Of a DNA stretch of 64,000 nt, positions 1-10,365 are shown piece by piece. The translations under genes and the position numbers were made by a program. The stretch comes from Gymnothorax reevesii (Eukaryota > Chordata > Actinopteri > Anguilliformes > Muraenidae): assembly GCA_029721435.1 (NCBI GenBank), contig CM056580.1:71387367-71451366 (forward strand), written 5' to 3'. Positions within the stretch are counted from its first letter, which is position 1; each line of letters opens with the position of its first letter. Under the pieces are notes generated by a model. That model ran no database searches and had not been told where the DNA came from. It worked only from the letters and a program-made list of their open reading frames with translations.

Positions 1-159
1 AGAAATTTGATGTTGTGTGTTCTGGCTTGACAATGGTCACTTGTACTTCTGAAATGGTACTATTAATGCTGAAAAGTGCCCTGAAATTTGAGGAATTTAT
101 GCAGCCTTCAAGAAGATATATGTCAGCTAGACAACAAAAATCCAGATTCTGCATAAATT

Positions 160-440
160 ACAAAGGCATGGCTGTGTGAGGAGAGCGTGCGGGTGCTGGA
201 CTGACTTGCTTGCAGTCCCAACCTGCACCCAAAGGAGAACGTGCAGCATATTTTGAAAGACTATGGTCCCATAACATTGCATACCTCAAGGATTATTTAC
301 AGGTAGAATGGGCTAAAATTACACCGGAGACACTTAATCATTTGATGCCTCCAGTCAATGAACACTTATTCAGTCTTCTGATCTGAATGGCATCATTACA
401 AAGTGGGAGATAGCTTACTGTCCCAACTTTTTTTTTTTTT
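160..440 (+). pseudogene. Decayed Tc1-like transposase, 3' end
   Basis: Translation near 185-215 resembles the conserved Tc1 stretch before the last catalytic residue (VRVLD, then LACSP), but stop codons and frame changes break it. The following bases, including the TGTCCCAAC then poly-T run at 419-442, look like the 3' end of this class of element. The element would begin outside the window. It is related in motif, but not identical, to the intact Tc1 gene at 6847-7875. Confidence 0.55.
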
Positions 441-3082
441 TTTGGAAAATGTAGCAAGAATCAAACTTGGATTGTGTTTATTTTGAATTAATGAAAATTC
501 ATATAGTGAAACTTCAAATAATGTGTCGTAATGTTTTCAATATAATGCAGATTAACAAATCACTGCTTTCAGTTTTAATTTTAATGTAATGTACCATATG
601 AACCTCTTCTGATTTGGGGTTGTAAGCTGATCTTAATCTGATCATCTAAAGTACAAACAAAGTACTTGCCAGTTACAGGAACAAAAAGAAAGTTTTGAAA
701 ATGTTCAGTTCTCAAAAATTTTTGCGGGATCTCACCTCATAATCTTTCAATTATTTAGTCAGCTCATTTGAACACTGTCGGGGAGATAATGAGGAATTCT
801 CAAGAGTCTCAGCATTGAGGTATAAACATGAGAAGGAACAAACTTTAAAGACTTGACAAACTTTAAATTGTCAGAAACCAGGAAAATATTCTATCTTGTA
901 GCAACATAACCTGTCATTGCAAATAAGACAGACGGCATTAGCTGAAGGATGACTCCACTGAGAAACAACAGTTTATCGCCAGTCCTTGTCTGGATTTTAA
1001 TTTCCAAGATAAAGTAATTTGACTCAATCCAATCTTACTCTCTGCCATCCATTTTTCAAGTCTCTCTATCTTTCATAGATGTGTGCGCTGCCATTCAGAG
1101 ACCCCTGTTAACTGTCTGAAACGGAAACCTTATCAAGTACATCGAAACGTCCCTCTGCGTCAGGTGGCTGAGTAGCCTAGCCCAATTGATCATAACAGGC
1201 AGGGAGTCAGAATGCAGGATGATAGTCTCGGTAACAACGCATCCCTGCCAACATTTAAATATTAATCCACATTAAAAGGGTTGCACTATTGTTTTTGTGA
1301 GGATGCTGGAATTTTCCATATATTCTCCTAATCAAGCAGATTGGATTGCAACTCTCTGCTTCTGAAAAGCTGACAGCAAATCTGATTCTTGGAGCTGCTG
1401 GGCAGTCAGTGGACAGAAAGGGGATTTGACAGGACGAAACTGTGCGCTCAACATCTCAATCATTCAGAACGCGGAATACTGCGTGAGGAATCATGCATCT
1501 TCCCTGCCTGTCTGAAGACATAATAAAAAAAATTGCCCCCTGTCAGCTGAAAATCTTCAAACCTGCTGGCTGGGACGATTTGGCAGGGTGAGCGTTAAAA
1601 GAGAAAATCCCTCCAAAGATAAAATGGTCTGTGAGCCGTTCTTACACAATGTATTTCAGTCAGACAGACTGTACTGCAATAATATAGTAAATAAAATGAA
1701 GTGCCATGTGGTACAAGTACCACTCAGTCTTATCTTTACCACAGCTGATACCTTCTGTCTGCTCTAGTACAGGCAGGGCTAGAGTGATTTCTTGCGAAGC
1801 AAAGCAGTTTGAGGTCTAGAGAGTTTCATACAAGCAAGAGGATTTGAGTTTTGTGTTCCATATCACTGTGATGCGTTCAGAAAAAAAAAATGTATGACAT
1901 AAAAAAATTAAGGAAGGAGATGAAAACAACATAACAACATAGAGGCAGTGCAAACACCTGTTCAAATTCAACCCCAGTAGCAGGGAAGCAAAACCACACA
2001 CGGAAGTCACCCGGTCTATTTTCTGCCCTGCAAAGTTCTATTATAGTGCTTCGTTTCTACAGGAAGGAAGTTGGTCTTTCTCTCTTTCTTTCTTTCTTTC
2101 TTTCTTGTCTGTTGAGGGAAAGCTGAGAGATGAAATCAACTTAACACAGCTGTGCTAGGGGATTGCTCGTATCTCATATCTTCAGATCAGCGTTGCCTTC
2201 GTGGAGCCATGGCTGTGGCTTTGGAGCTCCCGGATTATAAAAGAGCGAGCTGCCTGTAAACCACATCTTTTGCACAGGTGTACAGAAGCTGCTGGAAAGC
2301 AAAGACGCAAAAAGGTGCCAGAGCACACGAGTCACAAATTGTGTCAGCAACTTCCTGCATCCGCCTGTGGTCCGTATGACCTCGTGTTGTAATGCCAGAA
2401 ACTGGGTTTACATTCTGTTTGAGTGCTGAGCCTGAAAACCCAGGAATGGGTATTCCTTCTGTATAAAATTAGAATCAGTTGAAGTGGGTACATATAATAG
2501 AGATGAGGTGACACTGCAGCGATGTTGCACTAACAAAATAAAACACTTTTTTTTTTAATGTTATTAAGTTGTTATTGTGAAACTAAATCTTAAATGAATA
2601 AAAGGTCTGTGACCTGGGTGTAAAATAGCAGTATGCAAACATGACGTCTTGTATGCTCTTAATTAGTTAGTTAGTTAGTTAGTCTTAATTTAGCCATTAT
2701 GGAGTGATAGAAGGTTGTACACTTGATTATGATGCAAGCACAATTCTGTGGATAGGGTTTCAGTTTATTTATTTCCTGAAAGTTAAAATTATTTTCTCAT
2801 CAATGACCCATGATTTGGATACAACCGTGAAGAGGCAAGCTGTTAAAGTAATGCTACCTCAAACGCCCACCCTCCAAGTTCACATCTCATTGCTTCAAAT
2901 CATACCAGTAAGTAATGCAAACCTCAATTAATAGAAACTGAACTGAAAAAGAGAAGCAAGTGGCGAAAAACAATGAGCATCTTCACGGTGAAAGGAGAAG
3001 TCAATCTGCTGGTGCCCTTTTCACACTGAAGCAGTTTCAGAGCGTAATAGATTTGGCTTGTTTTTCACCACTGCTGTAACTA
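441..3082. other. Non-coding stretch, no gene recognised
   Basis: AT-rich sequence with no convincing exon on either strand. Simple repeats are a (TTTC)n tract near 2084-2106 and a (TTAG)n tract near 2662-2684. If the dok2 gene extends upstream its PH-domain exons should be here or further left, but none was recognised. Short open frames at 2201-2392 and 2704-2931 show no known motif. Confidence 0.5.
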
Positions 3083-3445
3083 CAGTGGGCTCCAAAATTA
3101 CCGGCACCCCCTGACTGGCAATGCACAAATAATACTTTATAAATATATTTTTTAGAATCTTCTAAAGAAACTCTAAATAACAACGTGAGAAATACTGTAC
3201 TAAAACAAAATCATTGACTGATTTGAATAAAAATTTATTTCTTCCAGATCAAATTTACAATTAAAAGCCACCTTACAGATTTTTGTGAATAACATATACC
3301 AAAGCAGGTATTAAATTCCACAACTATAGTTCCACAACTATGCACAAGGAACTAAATTGAGCCATTACATCACTTCCTGTTTCACTAGGGTATAAAAATA
3401 AGGTAGCACACCTCTAATGTCCCTTTGTTATCCACCAACAGGGGA

Positions 3446-4070
3446 AAACAAAACAACCATCAGTTTTAAAGAGGCAGATAGCCATAGACCTTTGGTAATG
3501 GCCACTAGGATATTCGTAAACGATTGAATAGGCCACTGAGCGCGGTCAGGGAAATTATTTAAAAATTCCAAAGATATGGAACTGTTGAAAACCTCAAGGG
3601 TAGAGAGCGCAACTGCAATTTGCCCCCCAGGGTACTAAGGAGGATGGTGAGAGAAGCAACAAAATCCCGAAGGATCAGTGAGAAGGAATTGCGGGCCTTA
3701 GTGGCATCTTGGGGTCACCAGGTTTCAAAAAGCACCAGCAGGTGCCACCTACACAATCACAAGCTCTTTGGAAGGGTTGCCAGAAGAAAGCCTTTTCTGA
3801 CCAGAAGACACAGAGGCAAGCACTTGAAGTTTGCCAAATGTCATTCAAATTATGACTGGAACTAGGAGCTTTGATCAGATGACACCAAAATTGCATGCTT
3901 TGGTCAGAAACAGCATCGGCATGTTTGGCATCAAAACAGAGATGCATACAAGGAGATGCACCTCAGAGCCACGGTGAAATATGATGGTTGGTCAGTCATA
4001 TTTTGAGGCAGTTTTAATTCAAAAGGTGCAGGGGTCTGGTTAAGATTAATGGCATAATGAATTCTACCAA
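3446..4070 (+). pseudogene. Tc1-like transposase remnant, 5' part
   Basis: Translation shows the second helix-turn-helix region and the start of the catalytic domain of a Tc1 transposase. The frame at 3620-3865 contains VLRRMVREATK, ELRALVASWGHQVSKST and KLFGRVARRKPFLTRRHR, in the order expected for Tc1-family proteins. The helix-turn-helix part upstream (3480-3600) is in other frames with stops, so this is not functional. The hAT-like element at 4079 interrupts it at a phrase that resumes at 6331-6345. Confidence 0.75.
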
Positions 4071-4149
4071 TTTTCAGGCAGTGGCGGCTTGTGAACTGGC
4101 AACAGGGGAAGCTCAGACAATGCCTTAAAATTACTGATTGGTCATGACT

Positions 4150-4580
4150 TGTTTTCAATCATTCATTAAAATTACCATTACAGAAACTCTGAAAACTCTC
4201 AACATTATCAGGTGTGGCCAGCTGTCATTAATAACGCATACCTGTCAACTCTCACGCATTTGGTGTGAGTTTAAGCAGATTTACGCTCCTCTGCTGTAGT
4301 CAGCGATTATTTGATCAACGTGTACGTAACAGATTCTCACACGGAATCGAAGTCCTTGTGCATGGAGGGGTTGGAAGCCATGGAATTGCATAAAGATGTT
4401 TCAAATGATCTTATTTCATTTAAACAATCATGAAACACATGCATTGCTTCCAACCACTGCGTAAAGAAAAGTGTGATAGGTCTGGAGTTGTAATCGGTAT
4501 GTGCTATAAATGAAAACTGACCACATCTGACAGTTTTCAGAGTTTCTGTAATGGTAATTTTAAATGAATGATTGAAAACA
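4150..4580. mobile_element. Small inverted-repeat element (MITE)
   Basis: Arms of about 48 bp, 4150-4197 and 4532-4580, are nearly perfect reverse complements. The outer ends read TGTTTTCAATCATTCATT and the shared core is ACCATTACAGAAACTCTG. The 330-bp middle has no coding sequence. No clear target duplication was found, so the superfamily is unknown. Confidence 0.6.
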
Positions 4581-4939
4581 GGTAATTACCATTCATTAAT
4601 TATAAGGAATTGTTTGAGCGTTCTCTATTTATTAACCCTCAGCGCATACGCAGCGAGGGTTACAGTAGTTGGGTCTGTGTGTCTATTAAGTCACATCTCA
4701 CCTCTGGAGCGTCTGTTCGTCCTGAAAATGCGGTCACGTACTCAGCGGGCAACGGAGGTCAAAACATTTGTGGGGTTTTCTCTGAAACCGTTCCGTTGCA
4801 GAGATCCAGCACTCTCCGTTGTGCTGCCATACGTACAGTTGGCCTGCCGAAAGCGCGCATGCGCATTATAGTCCTATAACGCGTGTCACTGGTCATTTCT
4901 TCCTGTGTGGTGTGCAGAGAAGAGCGAGTGGTTTCGTGA

Positions 4940-5880
4940 GTTGCAATTGGTCAGCTTACAAGCAAGGTCTGTCCACAATGTAATGCTGTTGTACCTATAA
5001 GACTGAAAGTGTGCAAATCTTGCCAACATGTGTTCCGAGCTAAGCGCCAAGTAGAGCATACTTTGCCAGCCAGAGCTATGAAGCGATTGCGAGTTGCTTT
5101 GCCAGATAGCCTCAAATCGGTCATTAAGGCTAAAGATAAGTTACAAAAGGCACGTAAAAGAGCAGCAGAGTCTAGCGACCAAACATTGCAGAGACAGCAG
5201 CAGAACAAAGAGCATATGGCAAGCGTGAGAGCAGCTAAGGGCCGGTTCATACTCAACGCAAGGTACGCGAGCGCGAACACAAGGTAACGCATTGAGCAAC
5301 GCAAGGTGTCCATCTTGTGTCCTTGCGTAGCAAAGTGTGTTGTCCAAATTTTTGTAACGCGACGCGTGTATTTCTGTGAGATTCCAATGGGGGAGATAAA
5401 GCAAATAATGCACCATATGATGTCTTCAACACACCAAAAAGAAGAAAGAAGGAGGAGGGGACGGAAAGGACTTTGCTACCCCCTATTGTATGAGCAGTGT
5501 ACTGCTTTTTAACTAGGGACGCAAGGGACGCGCGTTCAGGCCGCTCTGTGAACGGAATGGAACGGACCTGTGGTCGCGTTCGCTCGCGTGCCTTGTGTTG
5601 AGTATGAACCGGCCCTTAGAAAGCGAATGATGTGTCTATAGAACAAGCTATTGTGTCATTTCATGCTGATATCAAGAATGGGTCTGATTTTGTTTGTACA
5701 TGTTGCCACCGTTTGATGTATAGCAAGAGTGTTGTTCCATGTAACCCAGCTAAATATTCCAAGTGTAGCAATGACTTGCTAAATTGTGTGTTTAATGCTG
5801 ATTTGAGATATGTTTGTACAGCGAAGAACCAGAGGTTGCTGAGGGAGTACAAGCATGTGTACTGCTCCGGTCAAAGCTAT
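4940..5880 (+). pseudogene. Helitron-type protein N-terminal fragment
   Basis: Two blocks resemble the start of the Rep/helicase protein encoded by fish Helitrons. The first (about 4950-5237) has a CxxC pair (VCPQCN), then LKVCKSCQHVF, PARAMKRLRVALPD and KARKRAAESS, followed by the Q-rich RQQQNKEHMAS segment. The second (5632-5830) has SIEQAIVSFHADI, DFVCTCCHRLMYSKSVVPC and NADLRYVC. A 379-bp MITE (5238-5616) separates them and the frame shifts between them. Reading is lost after about 5830, so the helicase domain is absent. The family call rests on remembered motif order, without alignment. Confidence 0.6.
5238..5616. mobile_element. MITE with long inverted ends in the Helitron fragment
   Basis: The outer sequence AGGGCCGGTTCATACTCAAC at 5238 is matched in reverse complement at 5616. 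Similarity extends about 40 bp inward and includes GC-rich ACGCGAGCG. TA sits directly outside both ends (5236-5237 and 5617-5618), suggesting a TA duplication. The middle is non-coding. It splits the Helitron-type protein. Confidence 0.6.
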
Positions 5881-6337
5881 AGCGCTTCCAGCAGTGTACA
5901 GAGCCACTTGCTAGTTGGGCCAGTAGTCTTTCGTATACTTTTCGTTATACAACGACAGGCGGATGTAAACGTAATACACATGCGCATCATCTCCGTTCAG
6001 CACAATTGCCGCGCCGAGGGTTTTGCACTTCAGTGCTGTCATTTAAAGAAAAGCAGTCGCACACTCGTAGCCACGATGCAATAAATTTAACACACAACCA
6101 ACGTTTCGACCAAACAGTCTTACTCAGTGTTTTAGTGAACAGTGATACAACCACCAATATACATACTTTTCTATAATGAAGCAACGGGTTCACTCAGTTA
6201 ATTAAAATGAGAATAAGGACTGAAGCAGTAATGACAAACAACAATGACAAAACTGGTGTGCGCTCTCCCCTTTTTTTCTGTCTGTAAATGGATGAGCTTC
6301 CCCTATTGCCAGTTCACGAGCAGCCACTGGTTTCAGG

Positions 6338-6621
6338 ATATTTTGACTGACAATCTGGCTGCCTCCGCCAAGAGGCAGGGACTTGGCCGCCAGAGGACTT
6401 TACATAAGCACAAAGACCCTACGTATACCTCAGTCCAATTGAAAACCTGTGGGCTGAGTTGAAGAGGCCAATAGATAAACTCAAACTCAAGAATGTGAAG
6501 GATCTTAAAAGGATCTTCTCTGCGGAATGGTCCAAAATCCCCCCAAATTTGTGCCTTGACCCTGTCGAAAATTACTGGAAAAGACTCCATATTGTCATGC
6601 TTGCCAGAGGTGGTTGCACTA
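6338..6621 (+). pseudogene. Tc1-like transposase remnant, 3' part
   Basis: This continues the reading broken at 4070. It starts with FQDILTDNLAAS and runs to LKRPIDKLKLKNVKDLKR, FSAEWSKIPPNLC and VENYWKRLHIVMLARGG, the usual C-terminus of a Tc1-family transposase. Frame changes around 6380-6450 break the catalytic centre. The younger Tc1 element begins at 6622, immediately after the end of this coding remnant. Confidence 0.75.
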
Positions 6622-8227
6622 AGTACAAAACCCAAAACCAGTGAAGTTGACAAGTTGTGTAAATCGTGAATAAAAACAGAATACAATGATTTGCAAATCT
6701 TTTTCAACTTATATTCAAGTGAATACACTGCAAAGACAAGATGTTTAATGTTCAAACTGAGAAACTTTATTTTTTTTTGCAAATAATCATTAACTTAGAA
6801 TTTAAAGGCAGCAACACATTGCAAAAAAGTTGGCACAGGGGCCTTTTTACCACTGTGTTACATCACCTTTCCTTTTAACGACACTCAGTAAACGTTTGGG
6901 AACTGAGGAGACCAATTTTTGAAGCTTTTCAGATGGAACTCTTTCCCATTCTTGCTTGATGTACAGCTTAAGTTGTTCAATAGTCCGGGGTCTCCGTTGT
7001 CGTATTTTACGCTTCATAATGCGCCACACATTTTCAATGGGAGACAGGTCTGGACTACAGGCAGGCCAGTCTAGTACCCGCACTCTTTTACTATGGAGCC
7101 ACGCTGTTGTAACACGTGCAGAATGTGGCTTGGCATTGTCTTGCTGAAATAAGCAGGGGCGTCCATGAAAAAGACGTTGCTTGGGTGGCAACACATGTTG
7201 CTCCAAAACCTGTATGTACCTTTCAGCATTAATGGTGCCTTCACATATGTGTAAGTTGCCCATGCCTTGGGCACTAATACACCCCCATACCATCACAGAT
7301 GCTGGCTTTTGAACTTTGCGCCTATAACAGTCCGGATGGTTCTTTTCCTCTTTGGTCCGGAGGCGGAGGACACAACGTCCACAGTTTCCAAAAGAAATTT
7401 GAAATGTGGACTCGTCAGACCACAGAACACTTTTCCACTTTGCATCAGTCCATCTTAGATGAGCTTGGGCCCAGCGAAGCCGGCGGCGTTTCTGGGTGCT
7501 GTTGATAAATGGCTTTCGCTTTGCATTGTAGAGTTTTAACTTGCACTTGTAGATGTAGCGACGAACTGTAGTTACTGACAGTGGTTTTCTGAAGTGTTCC
7601 TGAGCCCATGTGGTGATGTCCTTTACACACTGATGTCGGTTTTTGATGCAGTACCGCCTGAGGGATCGAAGGTCACGGGCATTCAATGTTGGTTTTCGGC
7701 CTTGTCGCTTACATGCAGTGATTTCTCCAGATTCTCTGGATCTTTTGACGATATTACGGACCGTAGACGATGAAATCCCTAAATTTCTTGCAATAGCTCG
7801 TTGAGGAATGTTGTTTTTAAACTGTTCGACAATCAGCTCACGCATTTGTTCACTAAGTGGTGACCCTCGCCCCATCCTTGTTTGTGAATGATTGAGCATT
7901 TCAGGGAAGCTGCTTTTATACCCAATCATGGCACCCACCTGTTCCCAATTAGCCCGTTCACCTGTGGGATGTTCCAAATAAGTGTTTGATGAGCATTCCT
8001 CAACTCTCAGTCTTTTTTGCCACTTGTGCCAGCTTGTGCAGGCATAAAATTCCAAATGAGCTGATATTTGCAAAAAATTACAAAGTTTACCTGTTCGAAC
8101 ATTAAGTAACTTGTCTTTGCCGTGTATTCAATTGAATATAGGTTGAAAAGAATGTGCAAATCATTGTATTCTGTTTTTATTTACGATTTACACAACGTGC
8201 CAACTTCACTGGTTTTGGGTTTTGTAC
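6622..8227 (-). mobile_element. Young Tc1-like transposon with long inverted ends
   Basis: The left end starts GTACAAAACCCAAAACCAGT and the right end is its reverse complement. Similarity continues about 150 bp inward on each side, including AAAAACAGAATACAATGATT. TA lies outside each end (6620-6621 and 8228-8229). The 1.6-kb body carries one intact transposase gene on the minus strand. An intact frame and similar ends suggest a more recent insertion than its host element. Confidence 0.8.
6847..7875 (-). CDS. Tc1-like DD34E transposase, intact
   Basis: This protein would cut and rejoin the ends of its own transposon in the nucleus. I chose the ATG at 7875 because it gives 342 residues, the normal Tc1 length. 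The frame is open upstream to 8073, but that part lies in the untranslated end. Visible parts: an N-terminal helix-turn-helix pair (about residues 8-110, with IPQRAIARNLGISSSTVRNI), an AT-hook-like GRKP between the two helix units (59-62), and a catalytic core with D154 (LWSDESTFQ), D246 (FQQDNAKPH) and E281 (SPDLSPIENVW). D246 and E281 are 34 residues apart, giving DD34E. No stop or frameshift was seen. It lies between long inverted ends with no other gene. Whether it is expressed cannot be told from sequence. Confidence 0.9.
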   Translation of the reverse strand: MGRGSPLSEQMRELIVEQFKNNIPQRAIARNLGISSSTVRNIVKRSRESGEITACKRQGRKPTLNARDLRSLRRYCIKNRHQCVKDITTWAQEHFRKPLSVTTVRRYIYKCKLKLYNAKRKPFINSTQKRRRLRWAQAHLRWTDAKWKSVLWSDESTFQISFGNCGRCVLRLRTKEEKNHPDCYRRKVQKPASVMVWGCISAQGMGNLHICEGTINAERYIQVLEQHVLPPKQRLFHGRPCLFQQDNAKPHSARVTTAWLHSKRVRVLDWPACSPDLSPIENVWRIMKRKIRQRRPRTIEQLKLYIKQEWERVPSEKLQKLVSSVPKRLLSVVKRKGDVTQW

Positions 8228-8463
8228 TAAATGATGAGTGGCAATTATTATGGCCAGTTATAACGGCCTGTACTCGCCATTCATGTTCATGTTCAAGTTA
8301 TGTTATTATGAAACCTTGATTTTGTTGTAATTTATACATTAATAAAGTGTTTTGCACAAGTTGGTAAATTCAGTTTCTCCATAAAATTGTTGACATTTTT
8401 TTGTATCCTTTGTGCATTGACAGTCAGGGGTGCCAGTAATTTTGGAGCCTACTATATACTGTA

Positions 8464-9016
8464 TGCCGTACCAGAGACCATATCTCCTTTTTTATTTATT
8501 TTGAGCCATCTCATTACTGTAATGGATATTACTGGTGTTTCAGTGAAATATTAGACCATAATTCCAAATGGAGTGGTGGAGCGTGATATGAATCTAATTG
8601 GCTGTGTAGTATATTCCTATTGCATCGCCGTGCATGTGAATATAAAAAAATATCTTTCAGGCTTTTCAGGGATGCCATAAATTAAACATGTTCATTGTTT
8701 AATGGCACTCCGTACTGAAACATCTCCATGGCAGGGCTATACATGTCCTCTATATTTGAGGCAGTTTTCAGCAATGGTAATTTAATGCTGAGCTGCTAGG
8801 ATCTGCCAGCAATTCAGTAGACACGCTTTTGCACCAGCAGTTAAGTTTACAACATGTTGAGGGAGGTCACTCGGTACAACTCATCCTCTGTGTGTCTCCA
8901 AAACGTCTGATAACTCTGGATGCTGCATTGTGAGCTGAGTCACAGTCGGGGCTCAAAGCAGAAGCATCCGTTGTCAAAACGAGCTTGTGTTCATTCATGT
9001 TCATGTTCCCTGCCAG
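8464..9016. other. Intron sequence upstream of the dok2 PTB exon
   Basis: No gene or repeat recognised. It ends in a plausible 3' splice signal (TTCATGTTCCCTGCCAG) just before the exon at 9017. By inference it is dok2 intron, as is the transposon stack to its left. Confidence 0.5.
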
Positions 9017-9192
9017 CTACCAAGGACTTCAAGGTGGCAGTGAGGAAAACGGAGGCCTCGGAGAGGTGTCGTTTACGAGGATCCTTCATCCTGCGTGCCG
9101 ATCGTAACAGTCTCGTCCTCATGGAGTCAAAGTCAGGAGAGATGCTGTGGACCTGGCCCTACCGCTACCTCCGAAGGTTTGGCCGGGACAAG
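9017..9192 (+). CDS. dok2: dok2-like exon, N-terminal part of PTB domain
   Basis: Internal exon of a docking-protein (DOK family) gene. It begins after an AG at 9015-9016 in phase 1 and ends at a GT donor (9193) after a complete AAG codon. The translation includes FKVAVRKTEASERCRLRGSF and WPYRYLRRFGRDK, the typical first half of an IRS-type PTB (phosphotyrosine-binding) domain. The TEASERC block and the LRRFGRDKV junction with the next exon match DOK2 better than DOK1 or DOK3 as I remember them. The PTB domain lets DOK proteins bind phosphorylated receptors at the membrane. The upstream PH-domain exons are not recognisable in this window. Confidence 0.85.
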
Positions 9193-9357
9193 GTAAAGCT
9201 GTAAAATTAAGTGGAATTGTCCTGTGAATTTTAAAAAAAATATATTCCCTTTTTTGAGCACCTTTGACGTGAGTTTAACCTTCTTCTGTGACCTTGACTT
9301 TTTTGCCTCAAGCTATGGGCTGAGGGTGATAAGCAAAGTTCCCTCCCTTTCTTTTAG

Positions 9358-10365
9358 GTGACCTTTTCCTTTGAAGCTGGGCGCCGATGTGACACTGGGG
9401 AAGGCAACTTTGAGTTTGAAACCAAGCAGGGGAACAATCTCTTCCATGCTGTTGAGTCAGCCATCAACCTTCAGAAAAACACTTTCCCTCCCCACAGGCA
9501 GGTCTCGGAAGGGCCAGATGTGGAGCCCACCCCCAGGCCCCCAGTCACAAAGGACAGCAGTGTCTATAGCACCATCAGTGACGCCCTAATGAGAGATAGA
9601 CCTGCTGTGGTCCAGCAGGGCACCCGGTGCAGACTGGACCAACCCACTGATAAAGTGCTTACTGGGGTTAAGAGTCTGACACTGGACACTAGGCCGGCCC
9701 CCCAGAAACACCAGGTGAAGACCATTTCCAGCTGCCCACTCATCAACAGCGAAGACTTGACCTATTCCCAGATCTCCATGTTTCAGGATCAGGTGGAGCA
9801 GGAGGAGCCAAAGCAGGTACCACCCACAGCTCACAGCAGGCATGGCTTCAGTGATGATTATTCCCTCCCTTTTGACACTATTGGCCAGAACCTGATGGCA
9901 AACTTCCTGATGGTTCAGCAGCCCATTGCTGGGGATTCAGGCAGTGTGAGGGATAACCGTGCAGATGGTGCACAGACTCTAGATCCCATCTATGACTCCA
10001 TTGATGAGATGAACACGAGGCCAGCCGTCGAGGGCAAATCCCGAGGCCCGAAGCCGAATCAGACCCAGGTGGAGCACATTTATGATGAACCCGAGGGTTG
10101 TGCAGCCATGGTTACTGAGGTACGAGGGCCTATCTCTCTTTACGACGAGCCAGAGGAGGTCAAGGGTTATGCATGGAAATTCCAGGCCTTGTCAGTGGAC
10201 CCCAGTGGCCACGAGTATCCTTACAACCCTCATATTGATGACTATGCTGTCCCAAAACCACCAAAGCGGGCTTTCCCTGACCCTAAGGAGGACCAACCAA
10301 AAGAAGAAGATGACTCCCCCTATGATAATGTGATGTCAAAAATGACTAGCAGAAGGAACAGATAG
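9358..10365 (+). CDS. dok2: dok2-like last coding exon, PTB end and tyrosine-rich tail
   Basis: The final coding exon (335 codons, TAG at 10363-10365) starts after TTTTAG at 9352-9357, following a 165-bp intron. It completes the PTB domain with VTFSFEAGRRCDTGEGNFEF and GNNLFHAVESAI, then runs into a disordered, proline-rich tail. The tail has many candidate phosphotyrosines: VYSTI, LTYSQI, DDYSLPF, PIYDSI, HIYDEPEG, SLYDEPEE, DDYAVPKPPKR and SPYDNV. The paired YDEP sites are the YxxP type that in DOK1/DOK2 recruits SH2 domains such as that of RasGAP. The order PIYDSI, HIYDEPEG, SLYD is shared with mammalian DOK2. Known DOK2 is an adaptor that dampens Ras-ERK signalling in blood cells. The tail is clearly longer than I recall for human DOK2. 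Confidence 0.88.
   Translation: MTFSFEAGRRCDTGEGNFEFETKQGNNLFHAVESAINLQKNTFPPHRQVSEGPDVEPTPRPPVTKDSSVYSTISDALMRDRPAVVQQGTRCRLDQPTDKVLTGVKSLTLDTRPAPQKHQVKTISSCPLINSEDLTYSQISMFQDQVEQEEPKQVPPTAHSRHGFSDDYSLPFDTIGQNLMANFLMVQQPIAGDSGSVRDNRADGAQTLDPIYDSIDEMNTRPAVEGKSRGPKPNQTQVEHIYDEPEGCAAMVTEVRGPISLYDEPEEVKGYAWKFQALSVDPSGHEYPYNPHIDDYAVPKPPKRAFPDPKEDQPKEEDDSPYDNVMSKMTSRRNR

Larger units (their letters stand above)
4079..6329. mobile_element. hAT-like non-autonomous element inserted in the Tc1
   Basis: Inverted ends of about 36 bp: CAGTGGCGGCTTGTGAACTG at 4079 and its near-complement ending at 6329. The flanks TTTTCAGG (4071-4078) and GTTTCAGG (6330-6337) match at 7 of 8 positions. An 8-bp duplication and ends starting CAG fit the hAT superfamily. 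The interrupted Tc1 reading is restored when the segment is removed. It contains a small inverted-repeat element (4150-4580), a Helitron-gene fragment (about 4940-5880) and another MITE (5238-5616), but no hAT transposase that I can see. The superfamily is inferred from the ends only. Confidence 0.65.
3083..8461 (+). mobile_element. Old Tc1-like transposon carrying nested insertions
   Basis: The left end reads CAGTGGGCTCCAAAATTA after a TA dinucleotide (3081-3082). The right end, read in reverse complement from 8461, gives CAGT, a short insertion, then GGCTCCAAAATTACTGGCAC, followed by TA at 8462-8463. These terminal inverted repeats with a TA target are typical of Tc1/mariner. The transposase is broken into parts at 3446-4070 and 6338-6621 by a hAT-like insertion (4079-6329), and the 3' region is broken again by a younger Tc1 (6622-8227). 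Removing both insertions would leave about 1.5 kb, the normal size for a Tc1 element. Confidence 0.8.

Noticed and set aside
5661..6782. Antisense frames over the Helitron and Tc1 remnants
   Set aside because: Shadows of the plus-strand pseudogenes.
7876..8074. Upstream 66-codon extension of the intact Tc1 transposase (to 8073)
   Set aside because: It lies in the leader next to the inverted repeat and lacks any Tc1 domain; the 342-residue start fits family length.
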